A stretch of DNA of 34,525 nt from Erysipelotrichaceae bacterium NK3D112. Its GTDB lineage: Bacteria; Bacillota_I; Bacilli_A; Erysipelotrichales; Erysipelotrichaceae. The translations under genes were made by a program, and so were the position numbers. The notes under the pieces are model-generated. The model was given only the letters and a program-made list of their open reading frames with translations. It was not told where the DNA came from and ran no database searches. The number at the start of each line of letters is the position of its first letter. Within the stretch, counting starts at the first letter, position 1. The DNA lies in contig JNJQ01000022.1 in assembly GCA_000701725.1 (NCBI GenBank), positions 1 through 34,525 on the forward strand, written 5' to 3'. Positions 23,432-31,612 of the stretch are shown one piece after another.

Positions 23432-25675
23432 TCAGCGTGCCATGCGCAGAGCGTAATCAATCGCATTGACAAGGCTCAGCTCATTGCTTTCACCTTTGCC
23501 GGCATGCGGGAAATCCGTGCCGTGGTCAACGGATGTGCGGATGATCGGCAGACCGAGGGTGATGTTCACGCCTTCCACTGCCTTCCATGTCTGCTTTGTG
23601 CGGTCATATACAAATCCGATCGTCTTGGTCGGAATATGTCCCTGATCGTGATACATGCATACGATGATGTCATACCAGCCTCCCAGCATCTGGGAGAAGG
23701 CGCTGTCCGGCGGTAAGGGACCGATCGCATCGATTCCTTTTTCGCGTGCTTGCTTGATGGCGGGGATAATCTCGTCGATCTCCTCTCTTCCGAAAAGGCC
23801 GTTCTCTCCGGCATGCGGATTCAGTCCGCATACACCGACTTTCGGATTCTCAATGCCAAGATCCTTGCAGGCCTGATACGCCAGCTGAATCACTTCCATG
23901 ACTCTGTCCTTCTTCACCCTGTCGCAGGCTTCTCTTAAGGAAACATGGGTTGATACATGTACAACCCGGAAGTCATGGTGGGCAAGCATCATTGTGTATT
24001 TCTTTGTATTTGTATATGTGGCATAGATTTCTGTATGGCCGTCAAAGTGCTTTCCTTCATCAGCCAGCGCCAGATTCATCGCTTCTTTATTCAATGCGTT
24101 TGTCACGGTGGCATCGATCTTCTTTTCCATGGCCAGCTCAATCACGGTGCGCACGGATTCAAAGGCTGCCCTTCCGCCTTCTTTTGAGACTTCGCCGATT
24201 TTAAAGTTTTTTACATCATCGATCAGATCCAGATGATATACATCGATGGTGCCGTATTCAAACAAGGCGTCATTCACATCTGAAACCGGATGAATGATGA
24301 TTTCAGGATGACTGACAAACTTCTTTGCCTGTTCCAGGATCTTCGCATCCCCGATGACAAGCGGACAGCAGCGCTCATAAAGAGACGGATCGCTTAATGC
24401 CTTGACGGTGATCTCCGGGCCGCTGCCGGCCGGATCACCCATGGTGATGCCGATGATCGGTCTTTTTTTCATGTTTACCTCCAGCTGTTTCTGCAGTTTT
24501 ACCAGCAGTTGCTCATCACCGAATCCGCCTGACTTTGTGATCAGATATCCTTTTCCTTCGGTATTGGTGTATTGGGCAAGCACCGTGCCGGGTGCCATTT
24601 CCTTTAACGGCGTCAATGTTTCAATACCCAGGGCTTTGACACATCCAAGCAGCGTGTCCCCGCCGATGATCATCAGGGTTGAATGCGGCTTCTGTCTGAT
24701 CAGACATGCGGCAGTCATTCCCATATGCCGGGCGATTATCTGAGCTGCGTTATCAGCCTTATCGTCTGCGGTTACGGTTTCATCGAGCGTATCAATGACC
24801 GCCAGCGGTGTCTTTGTCTCATGCAGGAAGGCGCTGACAAACTGTTCCGTGTCTGTCTGATTCCACTCTCCGCGAAGAATCTTATGTACAGGCAGATGCA
24901 CTCTGCAGGCGTTGTGATCTTCCGCATACTGCAATTGTTTCAAAGTCACTTCATTCATGGAGCCCGACAGAACAATCAGTTCTTCCGATAATCCTTCACA
25001 TTGAATTGTGCTGTCTGCTTTGTCTGCGCCTGGAGGATATTTTTCCAGCAGTCCCGCACAGCCTGCCGCGATCAAAGGGCTCTGAGGATCCGCAAAGATC
25101 TTTGCGGCCAGCGTTTCCATCTCCTCATCACCGGTGCAGTCATATACGGCAATGCCTTCTGTTTCCGCATTCAGGCTTACGGAAACATCCGACTGCAGAT
25201 GAATCAGACGGTCGATTCTGCTCTGTTTGACGGGATTTCTGACATCCTTCGCAAAGATGCTTTCACTTAACGGCCTGCCGTTGACATAGTGAATGCCGTT
25301 TTTTGTAATGCGGCCCATTTTCGGCCATGCCGGCACAAATGATAATGTCTTCTGTCCGGATTCCTTCAGTAATGCGCTCAGTTCAGCACCGACGTTTCCC
25401 CGAAGACCGGAGTCTGTTTTCTTGTAGAAACGGCGAAAGCCGGCGCTCATTGCGTCTTTGACAAGATCGGATATGATCCGGTATGCATCAGTGCTTTTCA
25501 TATGTCTTGTGTCGGTATTGATGACAAACACATCCCTTTTGAAATCAGCGGGAATGCCCGTATTTGCGGCAAGGACGGTCACTTCATATCCTTTTTTGGA
25601 AAGCTGAACGCCGGTATCCAGCGATCCGGTCAGATCATCCGCAAGGATCAGTAATTTTTCACTTCGTTCACTCAT
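23432..25675 (-). CDS. Fusion of four-carbon acid sugar kinase (DUF1537) and PdxA-type 4-phospho-threonate/erythronate dehydrogenase
   Basis: A 747-residue protein. Residues 1-~400 are a DUF1537 acid-sugar kinase (L-A-D-D-L-T-G-S-L-D-T-G; K-K-T-D-S-G-L-R-G-N-V-G; I-I-G-G-D-T). Residues 402-747 are a complete PdxA-family dehydrogenase (I-T-M-G-D-P-A-G-S-G-P-E; metal-binding His in D-G-H-T-E, H-V-S-L-R and H-D-Q-G-H). DUF1537 kinases phosphorylate threonate or erythronate, and PdxA2-type enzymes oxidise and decarboxylate the product to dihydroxyacetone phosphate. The fusion would do both steps. Met402 (ATG at 24472) keeps a perfect GGAGGT site in the frame, so free PdxA may also be made. The start overlaps the LarA-like gene (ATGA). 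Confidence 0.92.
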   Translation of the reverse strand: MSERSEKLLILADDLTGSLDTGVQLSKKGYEVTVLAANTGIPADFKRDVFVINTDTRHMKSTDAYRIISDLVKDAMSAGFRRFYKKTDSGLRGNVGAELSALLKESGQKTLSFVPAWPKMGRITKNGIHYVNGRPLSESIFAKDVRNPVKQSRIDRLIHLQSDVSVSLNAETEGIAVYDCTGDEEMETLAAKIFADPQSPLIAAGCAGLLEKYPPGADKADSTIQCEGLSEELIVLSGSMNEVTLKQLQYAEDHNACRVHLPVHKILRGEWNQTDTEQFVSAFLHETKTPLAVIDTLDETVTADDKADNAAQIIARHMGMTAACLIRQKPHSTLMIIGGDTLLGCVKALGIETLTPLKEMAPGTVLAQYTNTEGKGYLITKSGGFGDEQLLVKLQKQLEVNMKKRPIIGITMGDPAGSGPEITVKALSDPSLYERCCPLVIGDAKILEQAKKFVSHPEIIIHPVSDVNDALFEYGTIDVYHLDLIDDVKNFKIGEVSKEGGRAAFESVRTVIELAMEKKIDATVTNALNKEAMNLALADEGKHFDGHTEIYATYTNTKKYTMMLAHHDFRVVHVSTHVSLREACDRVKKDRVMEVIQLAYQACKDLGIENPKVGVCGLNPHAGENGLFGREEIDEIIPAIKQAREKGIDAIGPLPPDSAFSQMLGGWYDIIVCMYHDQGHIPTKTIGFVYDRTKQTWKAVEGVNITLGLPIIRTSVDHGTDFPHAGKGESNELSLVNAIDYALRMAR
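24472..24482 (-). promoter_or_regulatory. Internal ribosome-binding site and ATG at the kinase/PdxA junction
   Basis: On the minus strand GGAGGT (24477-24482), four bases, then ATG (24470-24472) lie in the open frame of the fusion gene, encoding L-E-V-N-M. This is a fully canonical initiation site exactly where stand-alone PdxA proteins begin. It suggests either a second product or a recent loss of the stop between two once-separate genes. Confidence 0.7.
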
Positions 25676-26976
25676 ACGAAATCTTCCATGAAACCTTCTT
25701 CGTCAAACTGCAGTTCATACGGCTCACTCAGGATTTCGATTTCCGGAATTGATTTCAAAGACTCTGCCAATGGTTCGGAAACCTCAAACTCATTCAGTGA
25801 GAGCGTATCATGGATTCTTACGATCCTTGCCTTTGCATAATCAATCCGCGCACAGGTGCGCATAGCCGTACGCAAAGCGTCATAGTCGTTTTTCCTGTAG
25901 AACGGGATTTTTCCGCCGTCAATCATCAGGTTGGTTGTCACATTGACCCAGGTGCTCTGCCAGTCCACGGAATTCAGACATCTTGCGGTTGTGATATCCG
26001 CCAGTCCAAGTCCGCATGCATTATGGTGGCTCTGTTCGCTGAGTCCTCTGATGAAAAGTCTTTGTGCATGGAAGTCATCCTTGAAATAAGGCATGAAGCC
26101 TCTGCCTGTCACATTGGGGTCAGCCCCTTCCCCGGAGATATCCTTGCCGATGCGGTCAATGATCAGCACATCGATATGATCGAACATAAAGCGCGGGAAG
26201 CGTCTTCTCGCAATTTCAAGCAGTTCCCTGTCTCCGTCGATGATTTCTTCTTTCGGATATACTTTGATTTCCGAGATCTGATCATATGCGTTCTGCACAA
26301 CGCCGACGCCGAAGACCACATTCATCTTTTCAAGGAATACAGATGCGGAAGCGGGAATATTCTCTGCGAAGGTGTCAAATCCGCGCATATGCAGAGCTGA
26401 GCAGCCTTTGTGCTTGGCCAGTCCGATCGCCATCATTTTCAAAAGACCGCTTTCATGTTCACCTTTAAAGTCCGTATGCGGTTTGACTTTGTTGTATATG
26501 ACAATCCCGTCCGCCTCATATGCATTGCGGTCGCAATATACCGGTGTCTTCACATCATCATTCAGATTACCGATCTGCACCACATCCATGGAGGCAGAGA
26601 TCGGAACACCAACTGCCTCTTCCGTGATTCCGTATCCGCTAAGGATTTCCAGATTGCCTTCTGCGGTTCCGCCGCCATGGCTTCCCATGGCCGGAACAAT
26701 GAAAGGATCCGCACCCCATTCTTTGAGCTGATCACAGATGCATCTGACAATAAGCGGATTATCGGGAATGCCTCTGGAGCCGACCGTCACGGCGATCCGC
26801 TTTCCTTTGACCGCTGAAGCATAATCATGTTTTGAAAATTCCTGTTTCAGATGAGACGGAATATCTTCGATTCTGTCCCTGGCATAATTCTGGCGGATTC
26901 TGACCATCTTCGGCACAACGACTTCATCGAGTCCCTGGATGGGGACCGGAATGTCCGGAAAAGCAATTGTATGCAT
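25672..26976 (-). CDS. LarA-like (DUF2088) lactate racemase family protein
   Basis: A 434-residue protein of the nickel-dependent racemase/epimerase family. Residues matching the LarA active site are present: His100 in G-S-H-G-G-G-T, His167 in K-P-H-T-D-F-K-G, Lys180 in G-L-L-K-M-M (the lysine that carries the NPN cofactor in LarA) and His189. It should isomerise a 2-hydroxyacid. Given the 4-nt overlap with the acid-sugar kinase/PdxA gene, the substrate may be a threonate or erythronate stereoisomer (inference). NPN synthesis genes larBCE are not in the window. The start at 26976 follows CAGGAGGTC; a longer frame from 27099 lacks such a site. Confidence 0.85.
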   Translation of the reverse strand: MHTIAFPDIPVPIQGLDEVVVPKMVRIRQNYARDRIEDIPSHLKQEFSKHDYASAVKGKRIAVTVGSRGIPDNPLIVRCICDQLKEWGADPFIVPAMGSHGGGTAEGNLEILSGYGITEEAVGVPISASMDVVQIGNLNDDVKTPVYCDRNAYEADGIVIYNKVKPHTDFKGEHESGLLKMMAIGLAKHKGCSALHMRGFDTFAENIPASASVFLEKMNVVFGVGVVQNAYDQISEIKVYPKEEIIDGDRELLEIARRRFPRFMFDHIDVLIIDRIGKDISGEGADPNVTGRGFMPYFKDDFHAQRLFIRGLSEQSHHNACGLGLADITTARCLNSVDWQSTWVNVTTNLMIDGGKIPFYRKNDYDALRTAMRTCARIDYAKARIVRIHDTLSLNEFEVSEPLAESLKSIPEIEILSEPYELQFDEEGFMEDFV

Positions 26977-27097
26977 GAGCTGACCTCCTGGCACTGATCT
27001 ATTGATTGTTACAATTATGGAATCCGCGGAAAAGACAGGACGCCCTTCTCTTTTGCGGATGAAGCTGTTTTGGTTTTGTCTGATGTATTCCGGCTTC

Positions 27098-27103
27098 ATT
27101 ATA
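27098..27103 (-). promoter_or_regulatory. Candidate -10 box of the LarA-like/acid sugar operon
   Basis: TATAAT on the minus strand, 122 bp upstream of the ATG. No good -35 is visible (ACATAT at the right spacing), so an activator may be needed. No cre match was found. Confidence 0.4.
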
Positions 27104-27154
27104 TCGTATTCACTAATGCATATGTTTTCGTTTCTGTGTCCGGCATCATTCCAT

Positions 27155-27190
27155 GAAAAGAGACTTCTTTCCCGTCTGGAATGAAGTCTC
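27155..27190 (-). terminator. Terminator of the S9 peptidase gene
   Basis: On the minus strand GAGACTTC (27183-27190) pairs with GAAGTCTC (27160-27167), followed by TTTT. It lies 27 nt after the stop at 27217. Confidence 0.8.
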
Positions 27191-27216
27191 CTTAATTCTG
27201 ATATAAAGTCAGTTTG

Positions 27217-29205
27217 TTACTGCTTGTTTTTTACGTACTTGTCAAACCATTCCGTGATTTCTTTCAGTCTTCTGATTCTGTGTTTCGGCTTTCCGCTTCT
27301 GCTCAGTTCATGGTTTTCGCCATGGAACAGGCACATCCTTGCGGGAACGCCATGCATCAGCAATGCCTGCAGCATCTGCACCGCATCCGCCATCCAGCAT
27401 CTGTAGTCCTCATCGGACTGAATGAACAGCATCGGTGTCTTCACTTTATCCGCATATGCGAGCGGTGAATGTCTCCACATTTTTTCCGGACTGTTCCAGG
27501 GATCGGCCTGGATCGCGGAGAGATTGTGATAATAGCCGATATCGGTGGTCAGGCACTTGGAGATGTAATTGGAGATCGATCTCTGCGATGCGATCGCCGC
27601 GAATCTGTCCGTGTGTCCTGCAATCCAGTTGGCCATGAAGCCGCCGTAGCTGCCGCCGGTCATCGCGATGCGCTGCGCGTCAATCTGAGAAACCCTTGCC
27701 AGTACCTGATCGGTGAATTCCATCAGATCGTTATAATCTCTGACGCCGTAATTGTCGCCATAGATATCCGCGAATGCGCCGCCCTTGCCGGAAGAGCCTC
27801 TGGGATTGCAGAAGAAGACAATATATCCCTGCGCTGCCCAGTACTGCATTTCATGGAAGAATCCTTCGCCATAAGCGACCTGCGGTCCGCCATGCACATC
27901 CAGGATGGCGGGATATTTCTTTTCTTTGTCAAAGTCAGCCGGATAAAGCACCCATCCGTCGATTTCAGTGCCATCGCTGTCCATGAATGTGAAGTGCTCC
28001 GTTTCAGCGATTTCATGTTCGCTGACATATGCCTCATTGAATGAGGAGAGCTTTGTGACCTTGCCGTCCTTTTTCATATAGACTTCCTGCGGTCTGTCTT
28101 TCTCCATGCCAAGGAAGTAAACGGGACCGCATCCGGCGGCGCAGCTGACAATATTGATCTCATCAATCAGTGTTTCAATGTCTCCCGAAAGATCCATCGC
28201 TCTGAAGACGGAATGATATCCGATTGTCTGCACAAAGTAGATTCTGTCTTTTGCGAACAGGGACTGTCCGCCTCCGGCAATATCGCTGCCGATACCGCCA
28301 AGGCTGGGATCGGGTTCTGCCAAAAGATCAAACGAACCGTCTTCATGGCAGAGATAGAATTCCGGGTTTTCGGAAGTTCCGTATGTTTCGCCCGTGGCGC
28401 CAAGGAATACGATTCTTTCATTGCAGAAGACGGCGCCGGAGATGCTGTATCTGTTTTCCAGTTTCACTTCGGTAACGGTTCCGTCTTTGAGATCGCGGAT
28501 ATACATTCTGGATTTCTGCGGATTGACTGTTTCGAATTCATTGCCCCAGTAAATCACTCTGGTCTTGTCTTCATTGACCGAAAAGCCATGCAGGTCAAAA
28601 TACTGGTCGGTCAGTTTTTCCTGTGTGCCCGCTTTATTGTCAATCAGGAACAGTCCGGCACGGAGTTTGTTGATAACACCGCGGCCGTTGAACCAGAACG
28701 GAAGCTCATCAAATACGGAATAATCCCTTTCCTCTTCCCATGCCGCAAGAGCTTTTTTCTTTTCCGCCTCATCCATATCTGCAAAGTCAGGCAGACTCAG
28801 ATTGACGGTTCCCTTTACAAGGTAGCGCTCATTGCCCAGCGGGAAAAGACCGCTTGCCGCAAAGGGCAGAACCATGAATTCACTCGCCTCACCGCCATCC
28901 AGGGAGATTCTGTTATAAACGGTATAAACGATTCCGTCCTTTGCCGGATGCGCGTTCAGTCTGTCCCCGGGGAACAGAATTGTGTTTTCATCAAGGAAAC
29001 ACGGCGCCTTGCCGTTTTCGGATGCGGTCAGACGGAAGAATGACGGCGTATGCGCTTCGTCATACACCCAGATATCGGTTTTATATGCATTCTTTTCGAC
29101 ATCCCCTTCCGTCACCGTCACTGCCAGTTTCTTTCCCGAGGGTGAGACAACCGGATCGGAAAGTTTTCTGACTGCCGCGAAATCCTCAATTCCCACTTTC
29201 TTCAT
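27217..29205 (-). CDS. S9-family (prolyl oligopeptidase-type) acylaminoacyl/dipeptidyl peptidase
   Basis: A 662-residue cytoplasmic serine peptidase. The N-terminal ~400 residues are a beta-propeller (repeated S-R-M-Y-I-R-D-L-like strands; opening D-P-V-V-S-P-S-G-K-K-L-A-V-T). The C-terminal alpha/beta-hydrolase domain has nucleophile Ser519 in G-G-S-Y-G-G, Asp600 in S-D-E-D-Y-R and His632 in E-N-H-E-L-S. It should remove acylated residues or dipeptides from short peptides. There is no signal peptide. The start at 29205 follows GAAGGAATC, and a TATAAT lies at 29239-29244. It is transcribed alone, separate from the LarA-like operon downstream. Confidence 0.92.
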   Translation of the reverse strand: MKKVGIEDFAAVRKLSDPVVSPSGKKLAVTVTEGDVEKNAYKTDIWVYDEAHTPSFFRLTASENGKAPCFLDENTILFPGDRLNAHPAKDGIVYTVYNRISLDGGEASEFMVLPFAASGLFPLGNERYLVKGTVNLSLPDFADMDEAEKKKALAAWEEERDYSVFDELPFWFNGRGVINKLRAGLFLIDNKAGTQEKLTDQYFDLHGFSVNEDKTRVIYWGNEFETVNPQKSRMYIRDLKDGTVTEVKLENRYSISGAVFCNERIVFLGATGETYGTSENPEFYLCHEDGSFDLLAEPDPSLGGIGSDIAGGGQSLFAKDRIYFVQTIGYHSVFRAMDLSGDIETLIDEINIVSCAAGCGPVYFLGMEKDRPQEVYMKKDGKVTKLSSFNEAYVSEHEIAETEHFTFMDSDGTEIDGWVLYPADFDKEKKYPAILDVHGGPQVAYGEGFFHEMQYWAAQGYIVFFCNPRGSSGKGGAFADIYGDNYGVRDYNDLMEFTDQVLARVSQIDAQRIAMTGGSYGGFMANWIAGHTDRFAAIASQRSISNYISKCLTTDIGYYHNLSAIQADPWNSPEKMWRHSPLAYADKVKTPMLFIQSDEDYRCWMADAVQMLQALLMHGVPARMCLFHGENHELSRSGKPKHRIRRLKEITEWFDKYVKNKQ

Positions 29206-29315
29206 AAAATGATTCCTTCTTTCTAATGTCCTGAATCGATTATATATGAATTATCGCCGTTCAAAAACGGATGCGCACCTGACATGGCATGGCTTCCGTT
29301 CTGTTTCGGCAACAA

Positions 29316-29345
29316 AAAAGCTGTAACAGCATATTCTGTTACAGC
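29316..29345 (-). terminator. Terminator of the HAD phosphatase gene
   Basis: On the minus strand GCTGTAACAG pairs exactly with CTGTTACAGC (arms 29336-29345 and 29320-29329) over a 6-nt loop, followed by TTTTTT. It starts 9 nt after the stop at 29355. Confidence 0.9.
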
Positions 29346-29354
29346 CATGGTTCA

Positions 29355-30473
29355 TTATTCAGCGGGTGTGTACTGCTGTGCCGCCTTTGTGATGCCTTCC
29401 GGATAGATGACGGAGAAGTCATTCTTCATGGAAATCGGTGTATATCCCTTTTCCGTATATTCCGCTGACTTCTTTTCCCAGTCCGCGGTGCCCCATTCTC
29501 TCTCGTTGTCATCGGCGACGATCATATATGCCTCTGCCTTATACGGATTTCTGGAATCGATCGCATAGTTCATCATGCTGGTGTCGCTGCCGCTGTTGCC
29601 GAATGCGAGAACCGGACGCTGACCGATTTCCTGTTCGATGTAGATGGTCTTGTTGCTGTTGAGGTTCTTCTGCACGAATCCGCCTGTCAGGATGAGTTCA
29701 TCGCCATCCTCATATTTGTAATTCATGTTGGAGGATTCCTCTTCATGACCTGCCTGCTTGACTTCGAAATCAGTACCGATGACATGTTCCGGTGTCACGT
29801 AGTCCTTGATCGGGGAATTTGCCACGATGGCACGGGTTGTTGTGCGCTCTGTGCCGCTGATGACATAGATCGTGAACTGGTTGTCATACAGATATTTGAC
29901 AAGCTCGACCATCGGCAGATAGAAGTTGTCGATATATCTCATGTTGTTGAAGCTCTGTGTCTTCTTCTGACCGAACTCAACGGCATAGTTATAGAATTCC
30001 TCAACGGTCATTCCCGCATATGCTTTTGCGAAGTTGCGGGCAAGTGTTTCGTCCGCGACATAGCCCGGCTTGATCGCCGCAGCCACTTCCTTGAGCTCAT
30101 CGGAGACCTTGTCAGGATGATCATGTAAGCAGTACTCAATGAACATCATGGTGTCATAGTATGTGTAGTAGGTTTCGCATGCCAGTGTGCCATCCATATC
30201 AAATACCGCAATACGGTCTTCAACAGGGATGAAATCCATGCTGTTTTCATCAGTCACGGATGTGACATAATCGATCAGCTTCTGCTTCGGAACAGATCCT
30301 TCGGACCAGAGTGTCAGCGGTTCTGTGATGACTTCCGCGTCCGCAGTCGGTTCCGCATCAGCCGGTGCCGCGCTTCTTCCGGAGGCGAATACGGCACCGA
30401 TCACAAGCAGTGCGATGAGCTCAATAATCGCTGCGCACCGCCAGAAATTCAGTTGTTTCTTGGTGTTTTCCAT
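29355..30473 (-). CDS. Membrane-anchored extracellular HAD-superfamily phosphatase
   Basis: A 372-residue protein with a single N-terminal helix (about residues 14-31) and an Ala/Glu-rich linker, then a HAD domain: F-D-M-D-G-T-L (nucleophile Asp92 and acid Asp94), I-S-G-T-E as motif II, a lysine region, and G-N-S-G-S-D-T as motif IV. No lipobox is present, so it should remain tethered outside the cell and hydrolyse phosphate esters there. The substrate is unknown; the large cap (residues ~100-200) is like that of phosphoserine-phosphatase-type HADs. It is a single-gene unit. Confidence 0.87.
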   Translation of the reverse strand: MENTKKQLNFWRCAAIIELIALLVIGAVFASGRSAAPADAEPTADAEVITEPLTLWSEGSVPKQKLIDYVTSVTDENSMDFIPVEDRIAVFDMDGTLACETYYTYYDTMMFIEYCLHDHPDKVSDELKEVAAAIKPGYVADETLARNFAKAYAGMTVEEFYNYAVEFGQKKTQSFNNMRYIDNFYLPMVELVKYLYDNQFTIYVISGTERTTTRAIVANSPIKDYVTPEHVIGTDFEVKQAGHEEESSNMNYKYEDGDELILTGGFVQKNLNSNKTIYIEQEIGQRPVLAFGNSGSDTSMMNYAIDSRNPYKAEAYMIVADDNEREWGTADWEKKSAEYTEKGYTPISMKNDFSVIYPEGITKAAQQYTPAE

Positions 30474-30708
30474 ATCTTTTTCTCACTCTTTCTAATGAAT
30501 CTATATCATTATTTCATTGCTTTTTAAAACTGCAAGTGTATTTTTCCCACGAAAGCCTTTTCATCGGATATTATTTCCCTCAGCGCAATCTTCTGAACCT
30601 TCTCATCATCCTGAGGTGGCACAAGGAACGGATTTCAGCTATTATATTTAAGATATTTGGATTCTGATCATTCTGTGAATCCGTTCGGCAGATGGAGGAA
30701 GTGATCAG

Positions 30709-30747
30709 ATGATTGCCGTAAACGTGTTTGAATGCCGTAAGAGGTAA
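30709..30747 (+). CDS. Twelve-residue leader ORF before the membrane protein gene
   Basis: ATG at 30709 follows TGGAGGAAG at ideal spacing and encodes M-I-A-V-N-V-F-E-C-R-K-R before TAA at 30745-30747. Its last codons (AAG AGG TAA) form the ribosome site of the next gene, whose ATG is 5 nt after the stop. This arrangement predicts translational coupling. Whether the peptide itself matters is unknown. Confidence 0.4.
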   Translation: MIAVNVFECRKR

Positions 30748-30752
30748 ACGAT

Positions 30753-31457
30753 ATGAATTTCAAAATTTTTGCAGTCAATTTAATTGTTCCGCTGCTGACT
30801 GTCCTGGCAATTGCAGCGATCACCGGATGTTTCAGACTGAAGGAGAAAGACTCCATCAAAGCTGACGTGTTTGAAGACTTTGTCGGAATCTGGAATACGG
30901 AAGAAAACAATCCGGCATCCGCCGGTCTGGAATCCTTCTTCCGCAAATTCATCGGACTGTTTATCAAATCCTATGAGTATGAGAAATACAAGGAGACTTC
31001 CAGCAGACAGAAGTATCACTTTTACAAGCTTCTGGTTCTGATTGTCATTCTCAGTATCCCCTTTCTGATGCTGGTTCTGATCAACGGACAGGACTGGATT
31101 CTCAAAGACACCGAGTGGAATAATATTTATCTCTATACTGTGGTTCTCGTGCCGCTGATCTTTGCCTATCTGATCAACAAATATGTCAGAATCGCACAGT
31201 ATCACGACATCTGGTACCGTCATTTGAAGAACAGGCATCAGATGGAATGGCGCATGATGGTATTCGTCAAGGATTACGAATTGTTCAGGGCAGGTCTGAA
31301 ATCCGATCAGCCGGATCTTTCCGTCCAGTCGCTGAAAATCGATTTCATCAATGACATATGTGATTACTGGAAGGCGGCTTCCGACATCTCCGAATCGGAA
31401 GCGAGAGAAGAAAATATCTTCCAGGATCTCAAAGGTCTGTTCAGCAGTAAGGAATGA
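30753..31457 (+). CDS. Membrane protein of unknown function
   Basis: A 234-residue protein. The N-terminal hydrophobic helix ends in A-I-T-G-C, which could be a lipobox or simply a membrane helix. A charged stretch (25-85) follows, then two strong helices (about 90-110 and 122-142), and a C-terminal soluble region with Y-H-D-I-W-Y-R-H and M-E-W-R-M-M motifs. The pattern of two central helices followed by a W-R-rich helix recalls DUF4231/SLATT-type membrane proteins, but I cannot assign it. A probable promoter (TGGCAC, 17 bp, TATTAT) lies near 30620-30650. A terminator follows at 31464-31490. Confidence 0.7.
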   Translation: MNFKIFAVNLIVPLLTVLAIAAITGCFRLKEKDSIKADVFEDFVGIWNTEENNPASAGLESFFRKFIGLFIKSYEYEKYKETSSRQKYHFYKLLVLIVILSIPFLMLVLINGQDWILKDTEWNNIYLYTVVLVPLIFAYLINKYVRIAQYHDIWYRHLKNRHQMEWRMMVFVKDYELFRAGLKSDQPDLSVQSLKIDFINDICDYWKAASDISESEAREENIFQDLKGLFSSKE

Positions 31458-31463
31458 GCATTG

Positions 31464-31491
31464 AATGCGGACGATACGTCTGCATTTTTTT
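31464..31491 (+). terminator. Terminator after the 234-residue membrane protein
   Basis: AATGCGGACG (31464-31473) pairs with CGTCTGCATT (31477-31486) with one G-T pair and a 3-nt loop, continuing into a T run. Confidence 0.85.
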
Positions 31492-31534
31492 AACGCATCA
31501 GAAGCCGCAATACACCCGCGGATTCATAATATTT

Positions 31535-31584
31535 GAGTGCACAGGATGATTGCATCTGCACTCATGCTTCACATCGTTTATAAT
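31535..31584 (+). promoter_or_regulatory. Promoter region of the MscS-family gene with inverted repeat
   Basis: TATAAT at 31579-31584 lies 28 bp before the ATG at 31613. The inverted repeat GAGTGCA (31535-31541) / TGCACTC (31557-31563) overlaps the expected -35 position (CTGCAC), where a bound protein would block or control the promoter. Confidence 0.5.
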
Positions 31585-31612
31585 GGTTGTACAGAATTCA
31601 GAGGTTGATATC

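Noticed and set aside
28213-29043. Plus-strand open frame of 276 codons opposite the S9 peptidase
   Set aside because: It is fully antisense to a well-conserved propeller region, with no start signal and no recognisable domain.
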